Below, in pieces: positions 9,971 through 22,424 of a DNA stretch of 64,000 bases. The position numbers and the translations under genes are program-made. Source of the DNA: Amorphophallus konjac (Eukaryota > Streptophyta > Magnoliopsida > Alismatales > Araceae). Positions within the stretch are counted from its first letter, which is position 1; every line of letters begins with the position of its first letter. A model generated the notes under the pieces. That model saw only the letters and a program-made list of their open reading frames with translations. It ran no database searches and was not told the DNA's origin. The stretch is taken from assembly GCA_022559845.1 (NCBI GenBank), contig CM040125.1:289092200-289156199 (forward strand), in the 5' to 3' direction.

Positions 9971-12900
9971 CTAACCACCAACACCATCCTGGGCCTTCCT
10001 CCCTTCTTCAGCCCTAACCTACCTAGCCAACCCTCAGCCTTCATTCCCATGCTCAGTCCCCCACTGGTGCACCACAACCATGGGCCAGCCTCCCCAGCCC
10101 CTCGCTAGTACACCCTTCAGCAACCTTTCGCCGGTATGCCGCCATGGGTCTTCCCCGGCACGCACCATCTACACCTTCGCCGGTACGCCCATTTGGGGCC
10201 TTCCCCGGCACGGTCCTAATGGCCTTCACCGACACACCTTTGGCCTCCCTAGCCCGGCACACCCCTGATTAGTTCTAGAGGTTTCTTCCCCTTTCTCCAT
10301 CGCTACTTTTGGGTTTTCTGAGGCTTTATTAAAGGTGTTGCTACTCTCGGGCGCCCACCTCCAATTGTCGGGTTCCGCCACTCCGTGTGGGCTCGTTCCC
10401 TTTATCTCCCTTACGCTTGGGTCAAGGGGAGATGCTGTCGAATTTTCGTTAGAAATAATAACCAATTGAAAAGGGCAAAAGGAAGCAACAAACGAATGGA
10501 GCGGTTGGCGGTAGAACACCCCAACCGAAATAAGACACTGCGGACAACATAAGAAGAATCGGGCTAAATGACGGCAAGGCAAATTAAATGCTCAATCTGT
10601 AAAGAAAAGGTTGTGAGAAGAGGGAGAAAAGAGTTGTATAAAACTGCATAGAAATCAATGAAAAGAAGAAAATAAAAGCCTTAAAATAGGTGGAGGATGA
10701 GTGGACCGTCATCGGTACGCCTATTCCAGCCCTCGCCCGTACAACCCACCAACGCCCTTTTTGGACCCTTCCACGGCACACTCCCTTGCTACCTTCCCCG
10801 GCACACCTTCCTTGAACCCCTCAGCGGTACACTGGCCAAGCCTCTTCCTCGGCACACCTCCAGCCTCCTTGGCCGACATGCTCCCGTGCCCCTTCAGCGG
10901 CACACCTTCCTGGCCCTTCTACAGCACACCCTTCTTCCTTCGGCGGCACACCTATATCCCTCTCCCCGGTACACCCTTCGGGTGCCCTCAGCGGCACACT
11001 TGACGGCCCTTCAGCGGCACACCCCCTTAGCCCTTCAACGGCCCACTCCTCCAAGTACCAAACGTGTAAATAAGAAAGGGAAAAAATGCAGTGGCATCGA
11101 CGATCAAAATAGGAGGAATAATGATAAAAATTGCAATAGTAAGACAATGGTGATGATAATAATGAGAGGCTACAATAAATAAATAAAAGTGAAAAACGCG
11201 GGCATTAAATAGAAAGGAAGCAATAAACCCATCCCCAAAAAATGCATAAAAGGAAAATAAGCAACGAAATCATGAGAATAAAAGTAATACCAAATATAAT
11301 GTAGTAATAATCCACGCTGCAGCCTCGTCTCTCCCCGTGACCTGGTATGAGAGGAACAACAGGGTCGCCCTTGCAGGCCAGGTTTGAGTCTTGGGAGTTA
11401 TCCCGACATGGTCACGACCCGACCTCGTCTCGGGCCGACATTCAGATTAGACCGAACCTGCTTCTCACGTCGGATCTTCTCCGATTTATCACTAAAATTG
11501 CCGCGCGTTCGGTAGACATCGGAGCGGATTTATCCCGGCTTCCATCGCGTTTTGCATTACGGACTTTTGTCCGAATATGAAAAGGGTCAATGAACGACCA
11601 ACATAGCCCGTGGCCTATATCCTAATGCAGACCTTAGCATGATTTATTCCTGCTTCTTTCTCGCGTAGTTAGTATCAGTCCTTTCGGCCGCATGGCCCCT
11701 AATTTCCGTAATTAATCCTGGGTTTTCTCTCGTATGGGGAATGTAAATGACGTCGTGACCTTTATGGCACGATGGGATCTGGTCCCGACGCGAACCACAC
11801 AATCGTCTAACGAAGTCGGATCGAGCGCACCATGGGCTTCCACGAAGCACGAATAAATTGTCACTTTGTGATTGGCACGCCCACGCACTCAATAAATGAA
11901 TAAACCCACCGAATAAATCGACTTAAACAAATGAACATAATGAGTGGCCAAAAGTGCGTCCATAGTCCACGGCGGCCTCGGGACCCCACAACATCGCCCC
12001 CATCCTTGGCTTTGGAGTTCTCTCCATTCTGCTGCCGGCAGAACCTAAAGCCCATGTTGCAGAAGCTGCACCGACATCTACAGTGCGAATCCGAGCAAGC
12101 CCTCTTCTGTGGGATTGTTCTACTTCCAGTATCCTTCGCTCCAAAAGTGGTTTCGTGACATTTTGACATTGGCATAGATCATGGCACCTATTTTTGTGAG
12201 ACTGCGCAAGGCCTGCCCGAGACAGTTTGCCCAAGTCACAAATCCTGGTTGTAGAATGTACCACGCCCTCCCTAGTGACCTTCTGAACGTGATCTTCCTC
12301 TGAGGTGTTCTACTTGACGTCCCCGAGTGAACCCCGATTGTTTGAACACGTTCTGAGTTCCGTGCTATTCGTACCACCCGCCCATCCTATTCGCCCAAAA
12401 AATAGAACCTCACAACAAAATCGACCACGCTTTGCTCCGTGCTCCAAAGGTACCCAAATTTTAAGGGTACGTAGAGCTTTCGGTTCTGCATCCATCCTTG
12501 CCAATCCTGCCTCTTTTTGAGTTTTGTAGCGAGCATGCCCCTCTCTACATCGAGACTGCGCCAACCTATCCTATGAGATAGAAGTGCACAGGTAGACTTC
12601 CCGACTTGCTACTGCCTTCCTTCAACCTCGGATCGTCTTCAAATTTCATTGAGCAATACTACACTTCATCAGCTTTGCCCGGGCGTAAACGGCACCCCAT
12701 TCTGATTCTTGTGTATGGAGAACCAATCAGATCACTTCGGTTATGTCCCGCAGAACTGCCCGTGGAGCGTGAATTGGGTTTTCCCTTCCCCGTGTTCCCC
12801 CCTTCTACGTAAGGGTAAGTGTTGTACAGCGTGCCCCATCCCTGAGCTCCCCCTCCCTACGTGGAGGTTTTCATTTGGTTGTACACATAGGTTACAGCCG

Positions 12901-13149
12901 AAGCTACCTTGACGCAGAGTGATAGCCAGGTGTGCACGTTTCCCGGCTCACCCTCGTCTCTGATCGGCACCGGTCTTTTCAGACTCAACAAGGTATAGAT
13001 ATGCGCCTCACTCCTTGGCCATTGCTTTCTTTGCATCTCTTCAATGCTCACGCCGAAGCTAAGGAGAGCTCGATCCAAATTTCCCGAACATTGAGTGTTG
13101 ACCGCTGCCATGTGTGAGAGCGTCGTCAATCCCACCCTCGGGCACTGGC
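9971..13149. other. Unassigned stretch between elements E and A
   Basis: There is no credible gene. The first kilobase is dominated by a CGGCACACC minisatellite (10085-11050). From about 11300 to 13149 the sequence is more GC-rich and not repeated elsewhere in the window. Open frames up to about 145 codons occur on both strands but show no family resemblance. The composition resembles non-coding interiors of large non-autonomous retrotransposons, but no LTR pair supports that. Confidence 0.4.
10085..11050. repeat. Degenerate minisatellite, CCCCGGCACACC-like
   Basis: Two blocks (about 10085-10265 and 10720-11050) repeat a unit like CCTTCCCCGGCACACC every 20-35 bp with much variation, separated by a 450-bp non-repetitive gap. 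The repeat creates spurious plus-strand ORFs rich in Pro, His and Thr. Confidence 0.65.
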
Positions 13150-16100
13150 TTTGACGATCGGGATCCCGGATACCGGATATACCCGATAGGACTATCGAGC
13201 AGACCCGATACCACTTGGAACCCGTGAAGCCTCCCAAGAGCTGTAAAGCTCTGAAGGGAAAAAGGATTGTTGTGTAATACATTGAAGCCATAGAGATATA
13301 ACAGTAAGCAATTAAATTTCATTAGATCGGTTTGCTAAAGTAGTGGAAATAAAATTAATTTTTAATTAATAGTTAAAGTTTAACAATTATACCAGAGTCC
13401 AGTCCAAAGGAAAGACAAGCAGTACAGTCCAACAGAAAAGAAAGATGTACACTAAGGTCGGGGGAAGCCCGACGCAGGTACTGCTGGCAGCTACGAACTC
13501 GCCACACCAGGAACCGCGAAAGCAGAACAACACCACCCACCTGAAAAGTAGGGGTGAGCCTCGTGTCACTGGCCCAGTAGGGGTCATGCGGATCCCCACT
13601 GAAAAACACGCAGTAACACGGAACAACAAAATGACAGGTGTAGTAAAGTAGGAAAACTAAACTACAAAGCTGTAAAAGATAACCGGAACGAAAGGAGTAG
13701 AGCAGCTAAAAGAAAGGGCAAAGCCATACTGAACAGAACACGGCTGCCGAACTAACCTCGGTCCCCCCAAACTAGTCCAAACAACAACAACAACAACAGA
13801 TGGGTAACTCAGAGCTGGCAAAGTCAGGAGTTTCCAATCTGTTGACACAGCACAAGGCTCTAGGCGAAGGCTTGCGAAGACAAGTGAAAAGCCTAGAGAA
13901 GACCTAGACAAACGCAGACAGACTCTAAAGCATACACGAATCGATTGCCGTGCATGCTCTTCTAGACATGACCACACACACACGACTAGAACGTCGTGCA
14001 CAAGACACTACACTAACCTCGGGCAAGACCACGAGAGTGCTAACCTAGAAAGGTCACAACGCATAAGAAACGCGAGAGTCACGTGTCACGTGACGGAAGT
14101 ACCCCCTCACTATAAGAACAACCAGCTCCATCCACTGACGTCTTATGATGCGCCTACAAGCGTCTCGTCTACTATGCCGCCCAAACCATGACAGAGACTA
14201 AGACACTGAACCAGAACAGGAACTACACTAAAGAGTGACTAGATAGGGGAACGCTCGTCGACGTCAGTCCAAAGCCCGTGACCATGTGTGCACACACCGA
14301 CTCTTGCTGGAGAGCCAGGCCTCTAGCTAGTTTTCCCCACCCAACAGGATGCTATAGTACAGCGGGGGCCCACGGAAACTAGCTTATAAATCGTATATCG
14401 GAAACTGTCCTGCCACAAGGGCCGACACACCATAACGTGTCGTAAGGCAACGACTAGTGGAGGCTCACAAGACACAGACTCCAAAACACGAGTGCCAGAG
14501 TATAGACAAGCAAAGAAGCACTGCCGTACGCACTACGAAGCACAGGACACGAGGTAGCATACCATACTGCCACCGGACTCAGGACAAGGCAACTAGACCT
14601 GAAAACACAATGATCCTTGAGTCTCACAACTCGAAGTCAAGATCGTCATTCAAAGTGAAACAAGCCGCCAATCGGTCTATTCCTAAGCCAGAATAAACAA
14701 TCGTAGAAAATGACACACGGAGACCTGAGGGAACACCAATACCCTCAGTACACCTGGACATGTAACCCGAGGTAAAATGATATCTCGAGGCATCCAGAAC
14801 CACGTCTCGAACTAGATAGAACTTCCGAGACACTCAAGGTTACTTGTCAACCACTGGGTCACCCCAGGTTGACCGGAACCGGACAATGACGATTCTACAG
14901 TAGGAAAGAAAATCCTACTTCAAGCAAGAAAACTCTTGGCTACCTCCTAGCACGGTCTTAGCCCTCATAGGACATCAAAAGATATCCACGGGAATGGCAA
15001 ACCACAAGGTCAAGCCAAGATATACGGAAATCGAAACGACGGGAAACGACACTCTCGGCATAAGCGATCCATAATTCAGCTACTAGGGAAACCAAGCAAT
15101 TAAGGAGGAAACCGCTATGCACACAGAGACAAGAACACTGGCGGTCAGGGGTAGGGCCACGAGGCGACTATAGCGGTCAAGGACGAACCACTAGACTTAG
15201 TCAACTCCAGCTGACCTTCCCAACGAACCACCAAGAAAATCTATAGAAAATCCGCGACACGGACTAGGCGGTCCAAGAGACAACTGCCACACTAATCGCC
15301 CTAAGATACTGACCTAAGACAAATGACTCGTAGCAGCCTAAGGAAGGCAAGCTACATCGAAGAAACGCATGAAGGTTGGGCCGCCAAGGCCAATCAACTT
15401 AAATCATTACTAGGTCTAAACCACGGCAAAATGAATACCGATGTAGACCACATGCCGCTGAGACCATTCCCTCAAGACGGGAACTCAAGGAAGGCCACTC
15501 ACATGCGGGGGAAACCCCACCGCACTCACACCGACTCACGGTGACTCAATCAAGCGTAGCACAAGGCTCGAAACATGCATGCCTTCGGGCATGCTATTCG
15601 AGGTAACATGTCACTTCCCGACACCCCAGAAACATGGACACGGAACCCGCAGGGTGTCCGGGGCACTCACGAGGCCATAGGTCGGTCATTGGGTCTCAAC
15701 CGGACCGACCAGGACTCAAAACGGGCAAAAACACTACACTTCGGTCGACCTGACCCCTAGGGGCGGTCGACCTAACAGGGTCGGTCGACCGGCTCTGGGC
15801 AGTCGGTCGACCGGACCGAACGGTCCACCTGCCCGCTGGCGCGAACGTCGGCTGGTCGACCGGCTAGCCCGTGTCCGTCGACCGGTCACGGCGGGAAACC
15901 AGTCGGACCGCGCCCTAAAACCCGAATCCACGTCTCGTTCGATCCCGATCGAAGGGGAAACATCCATAACGTCGCAGAACGATGATAAACAACATTGAGA
16001 CTCCAACGGGAGTCGAATCGACCAAGAAACAGTAAGAAACAGGCTATTTCAACGAATCGACCCTAAATGAGTCACCGGGGTTGCCGGACTCGTACCGGCC

Positions 16101-16893
16101 CCAAATGAAAACTAAACGACACGAAATCAGCGGATCTGGAACGCTGACATTCAAGGGATTCGATTGATACCAACCGATCTAAAAACTGTTGCCATTTTAC
16201 GATGAACCCTACGAAACCCACGAAACCCTGGCTTAGGCTAAACGAGCCCGAACTCGGCCGTTTCCACACCAAACGACGTGCAATGGTAGGGAAAACGTGC
16301 AAGAGGAAGTGGTGATCCATCTCCCTACCTCCACCACAGAAACCATGTGCCGAAGCGAGTAAACCGCGCGGAAAACCACGTCGCGAGCTCGACCGTCGGC
16401 TTTGAATCCACCGTTCGGGATCGCGCCAAAACTGATCCGATCCTCGCCCGATCGCGCACCTCATGGACCCCACGCTGTCGCCACCTCGCCCACGAGCCTC
16501 CTCCGTCTACAGCCGGAGCCGGGAGGGCGAGAGAGAGAGGGTCGCGCGCGAATGAACAGGAGGAGAGAAGAAGAAGAAAGACAAAGGAAAAAGAAAAAGA
16601 AATTAGGAATTTTCCTGATTTCTAAAAATTTGATAATTAGCCCGAAAATGGACTAATTCAGAAAAATACGTAAAAATAGTCGAAACGATTGTCTCGAAGA
16701 GTACATCGCAACTGCGGCGTTCACAAGTCGATGAACTGAGAAACAAACTCACTGTAGGGTTCCGTAACTAGTACGAGAGAAAAACTCACACGGATCGTTA
16801 AACTCAACTCAGGACCCACAAAAGTGATCCGAAACTCTCTGAAAAGGATCCGAAAGACCTAATAAAGATCCGACAAGAATCCAGGGCATTGCA
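13150..16893 (-). repeat. 3' LTR of element A (about 3744 bp)
   Basis: The left part (13150-14853) matches 18899-20464 plus 58072-58193. On the minus strand it begins TGCAATGCCC right after the polypurine tract and ends in GATCGTCAAA, where the other copy has GATCGTCACA; the terminal CA is therefore mutated. An acceptor-like CTCACCCCTACTTTTCAG/G lies at about 13541-13558 (minus strand). Six GGTCGACC palindromes cluster at 15741-15885. Confidence 0.85.
15741..15885. repeat. Clustered GGTCGACC palindromes in element A LTR
   Basis: The perfect 8-bp palindrome GGTCGACC, or the one-base variant with CGTCGACC, occurs six times in about 145 bp, often as TCGGTCGACCGG. The density is far above its surroundings. 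It is analogous in layout, not in sequence, to the ACGGTC hairpins of the other elements. Confidence 0.75.
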
Positions 16894-16907
16894 TCCTCCC
16901 CTCCTTT
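16894..16907 (-). promoter_or_regulatory. Polypurine tract of element A
   Basis: On the minus strand AAAGGAGGGGAGGA abuts the LTR start TGCAATGCCC. It is preceded by TTTTGAGGATGAAATTTC, a phrase common at the 3' end of plant Ty3/gypsy interiors. Confidence 0.75.
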
Positions 16908-18884
16908 AAGAAATTTCATCCTCAAAATTTCATGACTAGCAAAGGAGAAGCAGGGAAGAACAACCCCAAGACACAACTTGAAACAATGCGAATCTCGAAA
17001 AACACCACTCAGAGGAACACCGCCAGACCATAATCACAAGTACACGCTCTGGATCGAGCATGACACAAGTGAACACAAGTCTGACACCTCCGAAACAAGG
17101 TAACGTCGCTTACGTCTCACAGGAAAGGAGAGACGACATACGCCACGATACCAGCAATCGAGAAAACAAAACTACAGACACGGCAAGCATCAGCTTAAAC
17201 AAGGAAGCATAGTCCTCTCAGCTGACAACTCGACACATCACCGGCTCCAGTGCCAAAGGCAACAGGGAACACCTGGCACACAGGACACCAACGATAGCAC
17301 CGGACCACAAGCATAATCAAGTCAGTCCTCTCTCACATATTACATATGATCAAGTCGCAAGCTCACTCTACCAGGAGAAGAGTACAGCAAGGCTAACCGA
17401 CAAGGCTTGGTCCATACAGTGCCAAGACAGACAGACAAAATCATAGAGAAACAACGATCAAATGACAACAACATCACTTGTAGGATTCTGGCTCCGTACT
17501 GAACACAAAACCACGGAACACCACTGCAAGCTAGGTCACATCAAGGCACAACGACAGTTGAATGCACAACCATAAGGGACGAGTCATGCATCAAGCACGT
17601 TCACCAAGAAAAGACCCACGACGATGAAAATGACAATCTTGGGAAACGCATCTTAAGGACCATGATCACGTCCCAAGAGCACAATACCCAAGAAAGAAAT
17701 GCAGAGCAAAGGGTACTCAATCAGGAAAAATGCTGATAGATTCCTCAATACTCACAAATGCCAGTGCCAACACCAGAATAACTCCAGTAACGACATGGCA
17801 AGAGGCCACATCAAGGCACAGGAAGCCAAGATGAAGTCACATCGAGAAAAGACAATTCTCTCGACCGGTTAGAATCATACAACCAACAATCCTCGACCTG
17901 TGGGTTATCACCCCACACGCTTCCACTGTGCACTCGTACAGCGCACTCATACAACACACATAGGCATCAGAAATACCTCGGCATCTGCATCTTAGCACAC
18001 ACCCGGCACCATCGTAATTCAAGAAATCGCAATATAACACACCACGAGTACTGATCCTGCGAGCAACCGATCATAAATCGCCTAAGTGCAAAGAAGGAGA
18101 GTACCAGCTTCAGCACAAAGCACAAAGAAAGGCTAGTCTCAGCTTACCATTACGTCCTGAAAGAATAAATGTGCCTTCACAACACATCGGCCGCTAGACA
18201 CGGCACGACAAAACACGGTGTACAATGGCTATCGACACAAAGATTATGTCCAAAGCCAGGCAACCGTAAACCAAGGAGAAGATCAGGCTCAGAAGAAATA
18301 CTGTCCACACTTAAGTAGACACATGACAAGGCCTCACCAAGACAGCAATTCCAAGGCTTACCTCAAAAAAGACTCCACCAAACAGGATGAGAAGAATCAA
18401 GCTCGACTAATAGAAGCTTACCAGGAAGGGAAAATCCCAGGCTCGCCTGAGCATCTTCTCAATCGAGGAATCTAATCGAGCACTTCAACAGAAGGAAGAC
18501 ACATCAGGACCTACACAGACTTAAGTTGGGACGACCAAAACAACGTAAGAACGTGTGCGGCCATCACACCAACTCAAAAAAGTCATCAGCCACCTGAACA
18601 ACCCACGAAAAATCTCGAACAATGTATTGCAGATTCAAGCCTATCAGCAAACTCTGCCAAGTATAGCACGATCGAGACAAATACAATGGCAAAAAAGAGC
18701 ATCCCGTCGCATCTTGAAGAGAGCAAAACCATCTCGTACAGTGCCAACATGGCACGCACAAGACAACACACGGAAAACAAAGCGATAGAGCATCGCAAAA
18801 CCTAATACCAGCTGCAGGCTGTACTGGACTTTCAGGACTCTGGTGACTATATATCTCATATTTCCATGTACTTCACACAATAAT
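16908..18884 (-). other. Non-coding interior of element A
   Basis: The stretch is about 2 kb with no open frame over 90 codons and no gag, protease, RT or integrase motif on either strand. Composition is A- and C-rich on the plus strand. I see nothing else in it. Confidence 0.6.
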
Positions 18885-18896
18885 GCTCTGATACCA
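18885..18896 (-). promoter_or_regulatory. Primer-binding site of element A (initiator Met tRNA)
   Basis: On the minus strand this reads TGGTATCAGAGC, two bases inside the LTR end at 18899. This is the standard initiator Met tRNA complement. Confidence 0.9.
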
Positions 18897-18898
18897 GC

Positions 18899-20464
18899 TG
18901 TGACGATCGGGATCCCGGAGACCGGATATACCCGATAGGACTACCGAGCAGACCCGATACCAAGCCTCCCAAGAGCTGTAAAGCTCCGAAGGGAAAAAGG
19001 ATTGTCGTGTAATACATTGAAGCCATAGAGATATAACAGTATGCAATTAAATTTCATTAGATCGGTTTGCTAAAGTAGAGGAAATAAAATTACTTTTTAA
19101 TTAACAGTTAAAGTTTAACAATTATACCAGAGTCCAGTCCAAAGGAAAGACAAGCAGTACAGTCCAACAGAAAATAAAGACGTACACTGAGCTCGGGGGA
19201 AGCCCGACGCAGGTACTGCTGGCAGCTACGAACTTGCCACACCAGGAACCGCGAAAGCAGAACAACACCACCCACCTGAAAAGTAGGGGTGAGCCTCGTG
19301 CCACTGGCCCAGTAGGGGTCATGCGGATCCCCACTGAAAAACACGCAGTAACACGGAACAACAAAATGACAGGTGTAGTAAAGTAGGAAAACTAAACTAC
19401 AAAGCTGTAAAAGATAACCGGAACGGAAGGAGTAGGGCAGCTAAAAGAAAGGGAAAAGCCATACTGAACAGAACACGGCTGCTGAACTAACCTTGGTCCC
19501 CCCAAACTACTCCAAACAACAACAACAGATGGGTAACTCGGAGCTGGCAAAGTCAGGACTTTCCGATCTGTTGAAACAGCACAAGGCTCTAGGCGAAGGC
19601 TTGCGAAGACAAGTGAAAAGCCTAGAGAAGACCTAGACAAACGCAGACAGACTCTAAAGCATACACGAATCGATTACCGTGCATGCTCTTCTAGACATGA
19701 CCACACACACACGACTAGAACGTCGTGCACAAGACACTACACTAACCTCGGGCAAGACCACAAGAGTGCTAACCTGGAAAGGTCACAACGCACAAGAAAC
19801 GCGAGAGTCACGTGTCACGTGACGGAAGTGCCCCCTCACTAGAAGAACAACCAGCTCCGTCCACTGACGTCTTATACTGCGCCTACAAGCGTCTCGTCTA
19901 CTATGCCGCCCAAACCACGACAGAGACTAAGACACTGAACCAGAACAGGAACTACACTAAAGAGTGACTAGACAGGGGAACGCCCGTCGGTGTCAGTCCA
20001 AAGCCCGTGAGCATGTGTGCACACACCGACTCTTGCTGGAGAGCCAGGCCTCTAGCTAGTTTTCCCCACCCAACAGGACGCTACAGTACAGCGGGGGCCT
20101 ACGGAAACTAGCTTACACACCGTATATCGGGAACTGCCCCGCCACAAGAGTTGACACGCCGTAACGTGTCGTAAGGCTATGACTAGTGGAGGCTCATAAG
20201 ACACAAACTCCAAAACATGAGTGCCGAAGTACAGACAGGTAAAGAAGCACTATCGTACATACTACGAAGCACAAGACATGAGGTGGCATACCAGACTGCC
20301 ACCGGACTCAGGACAAGGCAACTAGACCTGAAAACACAACGATCCTTGAGTCTCACGACTCAGAGTCAAGATCATCGTACAAAGCGGAACAAACCGTCAA
20401 TCGGTCTATTCCTAAGCCAGAAGAAACAATCGTAGAAAATGACACACGGAGACCTGAGGGAACA
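18899..20464 (-). repeat. 5' LTR of element A, first visible part
   Basis: Near-identical to 13150-14735, starting TGTGACGATCGGG on the plus strand. It lacks about 17 bases present near 13206 in the other copy. It is broken after 20464 by insertion of element B and resumes at 58072. An acceptor-like segment is present at 19276-19293 (minus strand). Confidence 0.88.
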
Positions 20465-21017
20465 TGTAAAGCCCTATAATTTTTATAAATTATTTCTGGT
20501 ATATTTAAGTATTTTCTGGAAATTTTAAAGACCCAAAATGGATTAATAAATACATATTTGGTTAAATAAATCATTATTAAAGCCCAATTATGGTAAATAA
20601 TTAACCTAGCCTATTTAAATAAGGTCCAAAAGGTTCAAGGACGAAGGCCATTAAGTTTGACCCATATTATAGAAAGTTATTTATCCTATTCAGGGATTTT
20701 AAGGATAAATACTCATTTATTAGATAATTATATGGATAAACAAACAAAAGAGTTTGAATTTTATTGAATTCTGCGTACATGGGATATAGCGGTCTATCGT
20801 GCGACTGCCACAGTCAGGTAACGCGCCTACCTTCGACCGTTACGCTCTGTTAGTTCCGTGAATGGAAGAACAAGCAAAAAGATTAGATTTTTACTAGTTT
20901 ATCTCTTAGGGATCAAGATTGGAAGACTAGTAGAGGTGTTAAGGACTCTTAGAAGTCGATCTAAGCTTTAACAAGGACTCTAGAATCGATCTAATCCTCA
21001 AACCCTAGACAAAACCC

Positions 21018-21027
21018 TATAAATAGA
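21018..21027 (+). promoter_or_regulatory. TATA box of element B 5' LTR
   Basis: CTATAAATAG follows AACCCTAGACAAAACC. The same box occurs at 55285-55294 in the right LTR and at 24292 and 32288 in element C. Confidence 0.6.
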
Positions 21028-21759
21028 CCCGAGTTTTGACCTGCGCGACCCCTACTTTGGCTCGCGTGGAATCAAGGTAAGGAGTCATAATTTCGGGTAA
21101 ATTCTTTAGAAATTTTTGTTTATAATACTTTAGACTAATATTTCTCAAAATTTCATACTAGGAGATCAACTACACAAGAAGTTAGAAGCTTCCAAAGTTG
21201 CTGGTACGACCTTAGCAACCCAGGAATCTGAGCAAAGGTCTACTGAAGATCAGGGAATTAGATCATCAAAAAGAGATATTTAGGGTTTGATTCTTTAGAA
21301 CTTTTTGTTCCCCTTAGTTTCATCTTCTTACCCTCAAAATTTCATGTCCTTAGGTCAAAAGGTTGAGGAGTTAGAGCGACGAGAAGTTGCTGAGAAACCA
21401 TAGGAAGAGAAGAACTAGGGCGTGTCTTGTGGTCCCAAATTCGAAGTTTAAAGCCCAGAAAAGAGGTAGGTCATCTCATGAATGGCAAGAACATCATGTT
21501 AGGGATAAAAGCCCTCTGATTTTGATTGATTTCATGCATTCTAGACCATGAATTCATGTTTTAGTTTGACCTATGCATACATGCATGTCTTGAGCCTTAA
21601 TTAAAGATAAAAGATATTATCTTGTTCAACTCACTGAAACCTATGCATCTAGATAGCCTCTATATTTCGTTTCTCATGACTGGAATATTCTAAGCATTTT
21701 GATTTCCAGTCATGACATATTTTTAGTCTTTTACCTTTTATATACAGTCAATAGTGCTC

Positions 21760-21940
21760 TGACGGATCATAGTTAGACCGTCGCATGATTGTAACGGCCT
21801 TACGATCAGCCGTCACACCCTCAGTTATGTTTAAAATTCTCTGTTGTCTCTGACGGACCAAAGTCAGTGCGTCACAGTATTGTAACGGTCCCACGATAAA
21901 TCGTCACAGATGTATAACGCGTCTGTCTTAGACCGTCAGA
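21760..21940. repeat. ACGGTC inverted-repeat array, element B LTR
   Basis: Five units in two groups, such as TGACGGATCATAGTTAGACC then GTCGC, and GTAACGGCCTTACGATCAGC then CGTCAC. The matching array in the right LTR is 56027-56215. Further units lie at 20787-20844, 22465-22625, 55056-55112 and 56733-56890. Confidence 0.75.
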
Positions 21941-22302
21941 GTGCTGTTTTCTGTCAACCCAAGATAGGACTAAGGACAGTGAAACTTACTTATAAATAGG
22001 CCTAGTTATCTAAGTTTTGACCTGTTTTCAAGACCTTGAGTTTATTAATTGATTCTTGATAGGAAATTACATGTTTAAAACATCTTGAGTTATTTTAAGT
22101 TATGCTAATTTCATTGCCTAAACTCTATTGTTTTGAATTTAAACTATGATTTTCAGTATTGTATTGACGAAGTTTTATCATGGTTTCACATCGTTACACA
22201 TTCTTTTCTATTTATAGAGTCATTTCTTTAAGTACATGGCATATATCCCGGTATATGTCTATTAGTTCACACTTTGCACTATAGGAACATATTCTTGAAC
22301 TT

Positions 22303-22424
22303 GAGGACCTCTCTATTGGATATTCCTTCCAATAGACTAGGAAATATGATTTCAAGGCCTCCGTAATTCTCCGCGAGCCTAGGATTCCCACTAGGACGCC
22401 GAGTTGGTTGTACCATGAAAGCCC
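22303..22424 (+). promoter_or_regulatory. Conserved leader block, element B LTR
   Basis: Reads GAGGACCTCTCTATTGGATA, TTCCTTCC, GACTAGGAAA, AAGGCCTCCGTAATTCTCC, GCGAGCCTAGGATTCCCAC, TAGGACGCCGAG and TTGGTTGTACC. This is the reverse complement of the block at 6893-7067 and 37462-37650. It sits between two hairpin arrays. The right-LTR copy is at 56571-56683. Confidence 0.75.

Noticed and set aside
10697..11182. 161-codon plus-strand frame with RHT/GTP repeats
   Set aside because: Translation of the CGGCACACC minisatellite; no conserved domain and no start context.
11861..12377. Overlapping minus-strand frames with protein-like stretches such as ANCLGQALRSLTKIG
   Set aside because: Three frames overlap over the same bases, none over 113 codons, with no recognised family and no codon continuity; treated as chance frames in GC-rich DNA.
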